DNA of 64,000 bases from Sipunculus nudus (GCA_026874595.1 CM049306.1:75267642-75331641); one strand, 5' to 3'; positions 47,756 to 59,742 are shown, counted from the first letter of the stretch. Program-made: numbers and translations. Notes: generated by a model from the sequence alone, not told the origin.

Positions 47756-49065
47756 ACACAGAAATACACTAACCTCCCTCTGGTGGAAGTATATTTAACT
47801 ACAGAGTCCCAGACTAAGTCATTTGTACTTCAGCCTCAAATCCACGTGCCATATAACAGTAGTGTGTCGTCATGAAATTTATTTTGACATGTTTTCTTTT
47901 ACAGCCTCTATCATGAATAATTATGTGATCTGAGCTGTTTTAAGATGTGTTCATATGATATAATTTTACATAATTTTTTTTGTGAATTCCTCAAGTTAGG
48001 TTTGTTAAGTATACACTGAATTGTGAAATATTTCACAAAAATATCTTAAATCTTTGCTTATATGTTACAAATATTTGTTGATAGAAAATGCAGGTATTTT
48101 ACCAAGAAGATATTTATTTTATTTTATAGTATCAGAATTTTAAGGAAATTTAAGTTCTCTCACTAATAGGTTCATTAATTTAATTTCTTGGAGAGAAAGT
48201 TATTTCATATATGATATGACCTATAAGTACTTTTAAACAAACATATTTACTGTAAAATGACAAAGATATGAAAAAGGTATGACAATACAATTTGTTAAAA
48301 TTCTGAGTAATTATACAATATAAGTGTATGCAATAGCTATTATGTTTCAATGTTTTTACTAGCTGTTAAAACAGTAGTTTAATTCTGTATATTTTTAATA
48401 GTGTATTTGTTGACACATGTTTATAAGTAATCTGTCGTCACTATTTATTTTAGTTTCATTTCAAATAAGGGCTTTAGTTTTGTACAAAATGTGAATTTTG
48501 ACAAAAATATACTGCTTAAAAATATACTGCATGAACAAATTTCTTCTATTTTTTTATTCATTTCTGTACTTGTAAGAACACTTACTGAATTGCACATGAA
48601 CTTAAAGACATTAATAGATAGGCAATACATTGTACTGAGTCCACCTTGGATAAATTTACAGTATTTTATTTGCTGGGTCATTTTTGAGATATTTATATTG
48701 GGTTATTAAGCTGCAGTTATACACATCTTAATTTTCATTACTCCGTGCTGCTCCAGAATTGGTTAGATTTGCTTAATCTCTTGTATTTTTTTATATTTTT
48801 TTTCAGGATATAATGGTCTTAAAATATAGAAACCTAGAAAACAAATTGTTCAGACTATGGGAATTACTTATTGCATTTCTTGAAAATGTAAGGTTATGAA
48901 TTTTATTTGATTTCTTTTTTTCAGTCATTGCAACACCAGTTTAATGTGAATATAACTGTATTATTAATATTATTCACAACATGCAGAGCAGAACGATTCA
49001 TCATTTGTGTAATTTTATTATTCTCTAGGAACACAAGAACTATTGGAATCTTATCTGACAATAAA
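47756..49065 (+). other. RTKN: rhotekin 3' UTR (candidate)
   Basis: This is AT-rich non-coding DNA directly after the rhotekin stop. The first good AATAAA is at 49060, so the transcript may end about 15-30 bases later. No coding ORF is visible in it. The end point is inferred only from the signal; a longer UTR is possible. Confidence 0.55.
49060..49065 (+). terminator. AATAAA polyadenylation signal (candidate)
   Basis: An exact AATAAA hexamer lies about 1.3 kb after the rhotekin stop, with T/G-containing DNA 25-45 bases downstream ('tgcttctttgctggcattg'). It is the first canonical hexamer I found after the stop. Another lies near 50270. Confidence 0.5.
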
Positions 49066-50185
49066 TTGTTTTAATTAAAATGCTTCTTTGCTGGCATTGA
49101 GATTCCAATACACTGCAATTTAAGCTTTTTTATCAATTTACCAGAATATGAGAAAAGAAATATTGAGCATACATCACACAGAGTCGGCTCTTTTATTTCA
49201 CAGACCTTTTCCACCATACCAGTGACAATCGTTGGCAACCACTGATATTATGTCTTCAGGTGCAATAGGCTGACAAAAAAAGGTCATTTTTGTTATATCT
49301 TAACAGATAAAAGGGTCATCTTTTCTTAAATGTTGAGCTTCCTTTGAGCCTCGTTCCTGTATATGATTTCACGGACAAATAGTCCAAATGCTATGTCACA
49401 GAAATAGAAAAAGAACTTATGGAAATTCTATAGTAACTTGTATTATACCATAATTCATATACTCAAAATTTGCCAAATGATATTGTAGATACATAGGTGT
49501 GATGCTTTGGCATAATATATACAAAGAGATGTAGCTAACATTGTAAAAGTTTTAAATGAACTTGTAGCAATAGGATGAAAAGTCATCTGATTGCCTTTAG
49601 CACAAACCGGGTAGTAAGGGGACATTTAACAATTTTCTGCTTTGTGGCTTTGCTTTTTACAGAATCTCGGGTAGACTGTGCCTACCATGTGCGTGGTATT
49701 TATGTATATTTATGGTAATCTTTTATACCTGCTCTAGTTGAATGTTTACGCGATGCCTCTTACGATTTCAAGAAGTGCTTCTGAAATGTTTTTTACAAAA
49801 CAAGATGTCTACATGCTGCATTATATGCAGAAACATGATAGAATATAAATGCTATAGCACTGTCATATTTGCTAGGTCAGGTTGTGTTCAACCTATGTAT
49901 ATATGCTATTGTGTATAAATTCATATTTATGAGAACAACATTAATGATAAAGTATATATGGAAAAAATAAGTTTTGTTATTTATGTGTTCAGTGTGTGGT
50001 GCATAACTTGCAAAATTGCTTTCTGGATGTCAGGTTTTTCAGTTTGTCTCTGTGTGTCAGAGGAAGAATGTGAGAGAATTATATATATAATGTGAATGCA
50101 CAACAAATCTTAAGAGCACCAGCTTCTAATATTAACTAAACATGCACCCTCTTTCCTTAAGATCTTACACGAATTCTATATAAAT
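49066..50185. other. Downstream flank, nothing recognised
   Basis: AT-rich, CpG-poor DNA between the candidate rhotekin poly(A) signal and the 3.67-kb TIR element. No exon or RNA gene was seen. Confidence 0.4.
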
Positions 50186-53100
50186 GGGCCATTTTCACAA
50201 AAAGTGACAAATAATGGTAAAGACATTTTCAAAAATTTTTTGATCATGAATTACAATATTTTTACACAGAAATAAAATATATGTCCTCACAAAATGTGTG
50301 TAGAAACAGCAAAGCTAGATTAGAAAATTCAACAGAAATGATACAAAAAATATTTTTTCAATTTTTGTCTTTGCCGTTATGACAATAATGGTAAAGACAT
50401 GAAGTTTATATTTATACCATTAAAAAGATGAAAACAATATTTAAATTTATTAAAAGTCAATCATGAGTCAGGGTAACATAATATTTTTTCAGTTAAAGAT
50501 AATTCACTAACACAAAATTAATCATGAGCTGAATAACAATATAAATTGTTTGGAATAATTAACCTTGACGTCTTTACCATTATCAGTTTAAGTCTTTACC
50601 ATTATCTCATTAACAATACAAGTTTCAGTGTCAGCAACCTTGTAGCTGTTACATGTGAAACCTTTCTACCTATATCCAGCTTGTTTTACTGAATTTTAAA
50701 AACCAAACAAAGTAAAATAGATCACCCATGGTTGTTACTCATATACAGTTTTCTCAATGTTGAAATAACATAAGTACCTGCTCTCATTGTTTTAACATAA
50801 TATATTTAAAACATTCAAATTACACAAACCTATTCTGAATGCTATTATATAAAACTTATTACATCTTAAATGAACATTAGTTTGTGTAAAATCTTTACTT
50901 TATTCTACTGGAAGTGGAATATTTTTTTCAATTTTTAGCTCAGCTGATTTTAGCATGCTGACCATAATGATGGGTCTTTGTCTGTTTTCCGGTTATCCAG
51001 CTGTCCCTCCCTTAGCAAGGCACTAGTCCTAACTTTAAGACACAGAAAATTCATGCTTGAGAGACATAAAGGTCCGGGTAAATCTCCTTGGAAACACCCA
51101 AAATAAGGAAACCGTGACATATATAATGCTAGCTAAATAGCAAAAACATGTTTTGAGCACTGTGGAAGTCAACCTTTTCTGAGGATGTGAGGCCGTTGAA
51201 CAAAAATTTTCCATTGGACAAATGGCTCCAGTTCTTCAAAATTATTACCATATATTGTAATAAAATATGGTCTGCTCACTGATAATAGAGAGTTGATGAG
51301 CTGAGTAAAATATGTGGTTCCACCTGTACTTTTTCTGTTATTCTAATTGAATTTTTCTTATATTTTTAAGACTGCTAAAGTGAAGCAAATTAAAGCAAAT
51401 TGTGCCAGTTTCTCAGCAGTGATTTCAAGTGTTTCCCCCAAAAATGTGATATGCCTATTGATTATATAGATATTCTTATCAGTTGAACAAGTGAGAGCAG
51501 CATTGTACCACCTATTTACATGCCATTTTATTTTTATTTTGAGACTTCTAAGTTATACCAGTTGTGTATTTTCCTGAGATGATGGTTCATGCATTTCCTG
51601 AAATTTTGTATGCTTAGTGATCATGGTTAGTGTAATTGGCTTAACAAAACAGATGACTAGAGGTCACTTCCAAATATTAGGCATCTATTAATTGTATTTA
51701 TCCTTGACTTTTGAGACTGCCAAATTACAGCAACTGTGTCAAATTAGTACTTTTATGTATGACACTGACAGGAAGCAGTGACATATATCAGAGTATTTGC
51801 AGGTATTCATTTTATATTAGACTATCAGACTGAAATCATGTCCATTAATCAGACATCATTCGATTAAAATTGTCCATTAATTAGAAATTATTACATCAAA
51901 TTTTTAACAAGACTGGCCTCCACCCAGGGTAAGCACTCTTAAGGCTTAATGGGATAGCTGTGCCCCAGGCCACATTCAATCGCAAACAAATCCACCTTTC
52001 GGGGTTTCCTCAGTCCTATGACCCAGCAATTCATGTGATAACACACCCAGGACCTGTAAGTGTGGTGGTCACTGGGCCTGGTTAACAGGACATAAATCAT
52101 AAATGAGATGAATCGGTGCAACCGCCCTGTTAAAGTCTTAAAATAATAGTTACATACATAGTTAATTTAGTACTTAAGAAATGAAGATGTGTATCTGCAC
52201 CAAAAATGATAAAAACAAATAAAAAACAAAAAAAGTATTTGTCAGTGTCTTGGGAACTCCAAATCCCAATTTTTTTGCCTACAATTTCAGGACACATGTC
52301 AGACTGCACTCTCATGTAATACCAAAAAGGATTGTGTAACCAAGCACATTTAATTAGGTTAAGTGCTTTACAAGTTTCTTTTGGATTACTGATTTACACT
52401 CACAGAAATTCTAACATAAAAAGTTAAATAAATGCCACCTTAACTTGTGAATTGCTCAGGGGTTTTAATCATCCATTCAGTGCATTGATTATTTTATGCA
52501 TTTTTACATCAGTTAGCTTGGTATACCTACGTAAAGAATGCAGAGTGGAGTTCTGATGAATTCTGATGTCAACAGGTTAACTTTAGAATATCAGATGTAC
52601 ACAAGGCTACATCTGAAATGTAAAAAGTGAACTTGCTTTGAATGCAGATTATAGACATAAGGCATGATCATCCCCAAGTCTGAATTGACATTCTTACTTG
52701 TTAATTCAGACAAGTAAATATTTGGTTTTACCAAAGGAATCATGGCATTTCCCCCCCCCCCCCCCCAAAAAAAAAAAACTCTCCTTTGTAAGCTTGATGT
52801 GAAGGGCTAAAACAATAAACAGTTTACAACTTCATGAGGAAATATGTCATATGACCTCTAACAGATGCATGGTATGTTTGATTATTTGGTGTTCCTTTTT
52901 TAAATAGAGGCATATTCTTGTATTATCAAATAAAATACATTTAATTTCTCTCTAAATAAACTGACACATAATATTATTATACAGGAAATACTGTGGCAAG
53001 GTTACAGCAATAAATTGTACATATTGTGAGCTCAAGCTCCGGGTCTTTGTCACACCAGTCTTTACCGTTAATACATATTCATAACAGTAAAGACAGATCA

Positions 53101-53853
53101 AGATAACGGTAAAGACACAAATATGGCCTGTAGGATATGGTTATGTACAACAGCTTGAAAAGTAGTTCCTCAACACAGCCTAAACACTATGCATATTCAA
53201 CAGTGACAGATCCTGTCATTTAACTCCTGATGATTCCATGTCTATCAATGATTACGGTAAAAACATCCAATTGTTGTGACACCCACTAACACTGTGGTTT
53301 GAAACCAACTTTTACAGTATAAAAAACACTAGCAGACTGCTTGTGGTCAGTATACCTGTCTCATGTGCTGATTCTTGTGCAGATGACATTACCTGTGAGC
53401 TTATTAAAATATTAAGTTCAAATCTCATAATTAGCATAATATGATAACGGTAAAGACAAGCACATGCATAATCTATGGTCACACAAAAAAGGACTTCCCA
53501 TTTACATGTATTTTGTAATACCATAATCATGACATGTTTCAGCACCAATTCAAGTGATATACTTAAATAACAGATATAGTCCCAGGTGGCCTCTTTACTA
53601 AAAGTAATTTTTTTCTATCTTTCAAATTGTTGTATTCAATTTTGGACATATAACGGTATGGACATTTATGTTACTAATGATTTCAAAAATCTTTTAAAAA
53701 ATGTAAATATATACCTATTTAGTTTTTTTTAGTTTCCGCATTTTAGTTTATACATGACAGAATACCAAAATTGAAAAAATGATAAATTATAATAGGTTTT
53801 AAAATGATTGACATTTTTTTACCGTTATTTGTCACATTTTGTGAAAATGGCCC
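50186..53853. mobile_element. 3.67-kb TIR element with AAAT duplication and repeated GGTAAAGAC motifs
   Basis: The left end GGGCCATTTTCACAAAAA, then GTGACAAATAATGGTAAAGA, is repeated in inverse at the right end, with 4 mismatches in about 39 positions. The flanks are AAAT on both sides (50182-50185 and 53854-53857), a perfect 4-bp target duplication. The motif ATAAYGGTAAAGACA and its inverse recur about a dozen times near both ends. No transposase-like frame is visible; the open frames at 51939, 52130 and 53312 are short and unlike known proteins. Inside lies another mollusc-type repeat head (TTTAGCTCAGCTGATTTTAG at about 50934). 4-bp duplications are known for Sola-type elements, but assignment to a superfamily is unresolved. 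Confidence 0.85.
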
Positions 53854-54041
53854 AAATATCTTGTTGGATTCAGAATTTTGCTATACATCTTTATAAATAG
53901 GAACATTAAATGTCTCAAGAAGTATAACAAGGCACTTGTTAAGCCGGGGGCATATTAGGCCGAATTTTGACATAAACAAAAAAATGAGTTTGTCCCCTTA
54001 AATGGGGGGGGGGGGGGATGAGTAAAATAAAAATTACCAAT

Positions 54042-54346
54042 TGGGCCCAAAAAAAAAATAAAAGGTATGGTTCTCAGGCACTGATTTTAAAAAAATCTTG
54101 CCAATTTTGAGCTCCATCCGCTTGGACATTCTTTTAAGTATATAAAAATCATATGATTTTGATAAAATTTCCATTGTTATGTAGTGCCTTTACTTGTTTA
54201 GCAAAATAAATCTGTTATTATCATGATTTTTCCGATATCCTTTGACATTTTTATCAAAAAATACAAAAAAAATTTAAAAAAAAAAAAAAGCCCGCATTGA
54301 TTTCTGAAAAAGCGCCTGAGAACCAAACCATTTTTCTTTTGGCCTT
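54042..54346 (+). mobile_element. MITE family B, copy 3
   Basis: The left end is 'TTGGGCCCAAAAAAAAAATA' then 'AAAGGTATGGTTCTCAGGCA'. The right end is 'GCGCCTGAGAACCAAACCA' then 'TTTTTCTTTTGGCCTTGAA'. Inner landmarks are shared with the 43324 copy. It lies just outside the 3.67-kb element, after a G run at about 54004. Confidence 0.82.
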
Positions 54347-55019
54347 GAATGTTGTAATATAAACTGTAACAAAAATGTGAGTTGCGTCTGACAGTCCACT
54401 GACCAAGAGGTAACCTTGGGTTTCCAGCCACAGGGTTACTTTGAATTCTCTTAAAAGAGAAAGGCTGCAGAAGGGGGGCATATGGGAGAAATAGGAAGGG
54501 GATGAACTTTATATAAGATTGACCCCTCATGTCATTTATAGATGCAATATTAATTGACCGAAAGGGATGTATGGAGTATGCAAGGCAGCACTACAAAAAT
54601 GGAAAGTTGAAGGGGGGCATGTGACCACCTCTGGATCCAACTATGTATCTTACACACAGACAAACAAGGTGACCTACAGACAAGCGTTAATCAACACCTG
54701 GATATAAATTGAAGAAAGGCCTTTAAAATTCTATATCTTTATTTTTTTATTTAAATTTAAAGGTTTTTTTTAATATTTCACAATGCATAAAAATTAAGTT
54801 TCTAACAGACTCAAATTTTGATATTCCGCTATAACGTTATGCATGACTTTGACAACTGTATTTGAGCATTTTTGGTCATTAATGTAATACATGCCTTATT
54901 CTTATGTAAGTATACATTTCTCCTTATTACAGAATAATAAATATTTTGGAAATAATGGGTTAAGATAGTAAAATAACCATTTAAGAAACCTCTAAAATAC
55001 AACTGGGTTGGAGAACACT

Positions 55020-55868
55020 GTTACAGTACACAAGGAGAAGTACTCGACAGTTACTAGAGTACCAGTACAGGCATACCATCATGTACTCTAGTACTTAGTA
55101 CTCATAGTTTGTACTCCATATTGGCAAAGAGTACATGAGGTTATTTTCTCGAAAGTACATAACAAATACATCTTTTATTGTCAGTTACTTTTATTTATTA
55201 ATATTCTTTAACAATAACACAATTCACAAAATACCTAGTATTCATGACATTCTTGTTTACAAAACTGTTTTTTTCTGCAGTTACAAACTCCATAAAAACA
55301 AAATGAATTCACGAACATTCACTTATGATGTATCATTGCATGAATATTTAAGTTTGACTTTATCACTTGATAAACATTACAGTTTCTAAAATAGTGTCAG
55401 TCGGCATACAAGCTCATTCCAAGTAAAGATTAACTCTGCAAAGCCAGCACTGAGATTGTACACATCTCATATCTTTCTTTTTAAATGTGCTTCTCTGAGA
55501 GACATGCACAGTTTTAAATCTTGTCATAATCAGAAAAAAGGTTTAAGAATAAGGAAATAATATTTAAATGATATGTTTCGCCATGCCTGATTTGTGCAGT
55601 CCTTATACTTTTATACATTCAAGTTACAATATTCCTTTATTACAAGTTATGTATATATGAAGCTGATTCCAGGTGGCAACCAAATAGAGTTCATTTGCAT
55701 TTGCAAATTAATACTGCATTTATAGATACCTTTACTACAAGTAAAAACTTTTAAAACTTTTAAGAATTACTAAGAGCCAGTACTTGAGTACAAGTAAAAT
55801 TGTGAAGCTAAATATGAGTGCACAGTATTTAATACAATACGAATACCGAGTACTTGTACATACCCCGA
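55020..55868. mobile_element. Decayed element with GTACT-rich ends
   Basis: Both ends are dense in AGTACT/GTACTC units (left 'GAGAAGTACTCGACAG', 'AGAGTACCAGTACAGG'; right 'GAGTACAAGTAAAATT', 'CCGAGTACTTGTACATAC'). The middle is AT-rich with CATTCAC segments. The layout is like the 44.6-kb hAT-like element, but clear termini and a target duplication are not visible. Confidence 0.4.
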
Positions 55869-57547
55869 ACCGGAAATGCTCAATTACTGTGATAAGGAAA
55901 ATTTCATGCTGCCAGACACTATATATTTAGTGTTTCGTATAACCGACAGATGGCGCATCTTGACAGGCACATTTCTAAGTTTAGTATCTGTTGGCAATTA
56001 CAGATGGCGCTCACGTAGCTCGGATTCCAAATGCCTAACAGTTGCAAGAATCCTTGGAAGAGGAACAGCAACAGATGTCCCGGCATCTGTTGGTTGAACT
56101 CGTAATCATCGCAGTGTGTAATCGGAGTGAGCGTGCGGACAATAAAACGACAATGCTTTCACTTGTAGGAACGAGAAATCCTAATTTGCTGAGTGGTCTT
56201 GCCGCTATTTTTCCAATCAGTGTCACCGGCTCGGCATAAAATCAATTTATCTCCATCATTGGCGCCCATTAACTTCTTAGTGTTCCCTGCCCCGGATGTC
56301 GCAAAATGTACAGTTAAATAAATTACATATCTATTTCGTAAATGGTGCAGCCATAATTTTTATTTAATTGTTGTTCCATCTTGTTGGTACACCACTCAGA
56401 ATGGCATATTATGACAACAAAATTTGTTATTTTTATTATGCCTTGTTTATAAACACGAACATACTACTTTTGAGGAGACATTTTCTTTTAAAAACTACGT
56501 ACCAGTATAAAAGTATTGTGAAATCAGCTAGAAACCTTCTTTGAGGGTAAACCTCATGTTTACATGTGCATAATTTAAACGCTGTAAAATAACGATATGC
56601 CCTATATGCGAATTAATAAAAAGCCCTTTTCTATGTATTGATCTGAAAACAAAGTTATAATATTCAGTATGTTCAGTATATCTTTGTAAGAACTCACAAG
56701 CAAAATTCAGCATAATTATGCATTGTATATAATTGTTGTCTTATTCGTGATAATGAAAAAGTATTTATCAATCCTTTACTGTTTCAAATGTTTAATTACA
56801 AAAACATTATTTAATTAAAATTGTAGTACCGAATACTAGTAGCTATTAATGCATGATCTCTATAACATTATAATCCGTCCTGTATGATACAGAAAAAGAT
56901 ATAAATTTATAAGAAATATAAGGAACTTTATATCGGAAGAATTTTGATACAGAAAAAGTCTTAAATTTCCGACTAATCTTCTTTTGCTTTTGTTACACAC
57001 GCAGTGAGACACAAGCACACACATGTGCATACAATTTCTGTTATAACAAACTTAAGCTCCACCTTAGCTCAACTAATATAAGAAAACTTTGTAAAGCTAC
57101 GTAATAAAAGAGATATCCAAAAGTAACATGTATAGAAACCAGCAAACTGTATCCAAATAAAAACTGGCAAACCACGGCCCGCCACCTTTAGGACTAACCC
57201 TGATAATACATGTAATTACGTTTAATTGATGCCTCGGGCATTGTATGACGTCACTAGCAGCTGCGACGGCCATGACAGCGGGACTATTCTACTATACTGC
57301 CTGGTCCCCAGGGCAAACGGGGGGGGGGGGGGCACATTTGTTATTCATACAATCATTGTTGACCTATTATTTTATCATTTCGCCCATGGACGGGCAATTA
57401 TCAAACATTTTTGTTTGACTCTATACCAGGTTGTTCTCGGCAAAATTTATCATCACCGATCACGCAAGGAGCGACGCGAAAAGCACCCATGCGCAAAAGA
57501 GGACGAGTTAAAAATAAAATCTCACCGAATAAACAACTGATTTGCAA

Positions 57548-57562
57548 AGGTCAACTTGACCT
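57548..57562. promoter_or_regulatory. Second perfect inverted-repeat-3 oestrogen response element
   Basis: AGGTCAACTTGACCT is again two perfect half-sites spaced by three. Around it (57541-57790) is CpG-rich DNA with several homeodomain-type TTAAT cores ('AATTAATACAC', 'CCTTAATGGC', 'GGTTATTAATGC'), an E-box CAGCTG and GCGGCGCGCC. This makes a compact candidate enhancer or promoter. The target gene is not in view. Confidence 0.5.
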
Positions 57563-58517
57563 GTAATTAAAACGAGCGCCAGCTGATTGGCGGGTTACCG
57601 TCAAACTATTAATTAATACACTTTCGCCGTCCTTAATGGCTGTTATTCTGTGGTTATTAATGCTTAGTTGTTGCAGTGATGGTTACACCTCCAAATGTTT
57701 TGTTAGCGGCGCGCCAAGACGCATTTAGGGCCGTGTTGATCGATAGCTTCTCACTGATAAATTCAACCCACAAAGAATGGACTGATAATACACGTGTCCA
57801 AATGATGATCTGTATTCCTTAATTTTTTGTGGACAGGTTCTTGAGGATCAATGTTTTATTTAGATTGTATATTCCATATAATTGTGTGTGCACAGGTTCT
57901 TATAAGGTAACTGTTTATTGTGGCTCGTCATAAAAAAATTAAGTGTCCTATGTTTAATATTTTTTTCGTTAATGGAAGAATTTAATGACATATGTAAATA
58001 CTACAATTAGAGTATTTTATAAATATATAATATTATTGTAGAAATTGGTGTACTCCTTACTGTTCAAACTTGTCAGTTAAAGTTAATTTTTCAGTGAAGA
58101 GAAAAGTTAAGAAGTTGCAACGTGCAGGAAAGTTCTGGGACTGAAGTATATATATTGTCGAATTTTAGCGAAATTACAGCATATCTTTGTCAAATAGTCA
58201 CCCTGAAACTATATCGCTCCAAAAGTTCTGAAAAACATATTGCCAAGAGACAACAGTTATCAAATGGAAATTTATTGAGTAGATGTAATTTTTTATATGT
58301 AGGGAATGTAACAGCAACTTAAGTATAAAGATGTATTCCATGGAAAAAAATAATGCTCTTTTAAAGTAAAGAAAAAACTTCGTAATTCTTTCTAAGGAAC
58401 AATAGTGGGCGCGATAGGCCATAAAGAACAGTTTGTTTCCTTTCTTTATTGTATTTGCATAACGAACATTTAGAAACAACGTGTTTATAAAATGCCTCTC
58501 TGTGACGGTTAGGGCGT

Positions 58518-58541
58518 TGGGGGGGGGGGGGGGGGGGGGGG
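58518..58541. repeat. Long poly(G) run
   Basis: This is the longest of several G or C homopolymers in the window (also about 14664, 34511, 54004, 57319, 61112 and 62500 for G; 5452, 21349, 32551, 52750 and 58723 for C). Poly-proline open frames on the opposite strand here are artefacts. Confidence 0.9.
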
Positions 58542-58921
58542 TTCTCTGCAGTCTGGTGAGGTCTGCGCGGAGCTGAAACTGGCACGCCTTGAATGATTGA
58601 CACTTTTCGTGGTGGGTTAACGTCATGGGAACGCAGACAGCAGGGGGCCGTGGAGTTGATTTCACGGTTTGCTCGGACACCTGCAGCTAGCCGATCTCTT
58701 GAACTTTGCAAACTAACTTCTCCCCCCCCCCCCTTCAATCCCGGATAAACAGTATTTCAGCAACACAAAATGCGCTTTGTGTAAACTCAAGTAAAATGCT
58801 ATCAAACTACTTCACACTGATTGAAGAGTAAAATATGGTTGATTACCTAAGAGTTTTTCTTTATGTGTTATGTAACCCAATAATGGGAAATGGGCCGTCT
58901 TAATTTCCAAAGTAACACACA

Positions 58922-58922
<1 letters not shown>

Positions 58923-58955
<33 letters not shown>

Positions 58956-59072
58956 AAACGTATCTTTTTGATTCTTGTAGTCGTAAAATATATGTATTCC
59001 TCATATATTCCGAATACCCGTTTCTGAGTTTTAACACGGAAGTAATTTTGTTCATGGAATAAATAAAGAAAT

Positions 59073-59111
<39 letters not shown>
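58923..59111. repeat. Two (CT)n microsatellites
   Basis: Pure CT runs lie at about 58923-58952 and 59074-59111. A third short one is at about 59445-59458, directly before a TA run. Confidence 0.95.
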
Positions 59112-59115
<4 letters not shown>

Positions 59116-59458
59116 GCCGAAACATGACTCAACTTCAGCATGAGCTAGTCCACAAAGACACTGACTGAAAAAGGCTTGGTTTTATTGTTATTGCTTTAAA
59201 GTTTAGGTCACAAAGGTGAAAAACTGGCTATAACTGGGTATACACATACCGTACCTATACAGCGGCCATGATGCATGTGTTACCTTGTAAAAGAGAAGTA
59301 CTGACATTCCATATGTATATGTACCGTCTGTCATTAACTGGTGTGATTATGGTTATTGGTAAATATTATGATTTACATAACTATACGAAAGCCTGCATGG
59401 TAGTTATATATGGTTTTACTTTCAATACATCTGCACGCATGCATGTCTCTCTCTCTCT

Positions 59459-59460
<2 letters not shown>

Positions 59461-59509
<49 letters not shown>
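59461..59509. repeat. (AT)n microsatellite left of the palindrome
   Basis: About 48 bases of pure AT alternate, ending exactly where the 132-nt palindrome starts. A matching TA run (about 59706-59742) lies 65 bases after the palindrome. Confidence 0.95.
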
Positions 59510-59515
<6 letters not shown>

Positions 59516-59640
59516 TTACAACGAAAAATGTTCAGTTACACATTAACACGTGTTTTCATGCTGCCGCAATCATCAGATGATTGCGGCAGCATGAAAACAC
59601 GTGTTAATGTGTAACTGAACATTTTCGTTGTAAATTCTGT
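59509..59640. repeat. 132-nt near-perfect palindrome (about 65-bp arms, 1-nt centre)
   Basis: The left arm 59509-59574 and right arm 59576-59640 are reverse complements apart from one A in a run (five against four), around a single central A at 59575. Landmarks are ACAGAATTTACAACGAAAA on the left and GTTGTAAATTCTGT on the right; the centre is GCCGCAATCATC-A-GATGATTGCGGC. TA microsatellites lie on both sides. It could be a foldback mobile element, a head-to-head insertion, or an assembly or read-inversion artefact. Confidence 0.9.
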
Positions 59641-59705
59641 GTATCAGCTCTTAGCATCAGGCTAATGGAGCACTGTTAGATTCGTTCTGCACCTATATAC
59701 TTCTA

Positions 59706-59742
<37 letters not shown>
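59706..59742. repeat. (TA)n microsatellite right of the palindrome
   Basis: A pure TA run follows 'CACCTATATACTTCTAG', 65 bases after the palindrome. More TATA-rich sequence continues to about 59830. Confidence 0.95.

Noticed and set aside
57226-57540. 104-codon + strand frame with a basic end
   Set aside because: It begins at a non-ATG codon, includes a Gly run from a poly(G) tract, and resembles no known family.
58198-58738. Two overlapping minus-strand frames with Pro runs
   Set aside because: The Pro runs come from the poly(G) tract at 58518; no domain or splice support.
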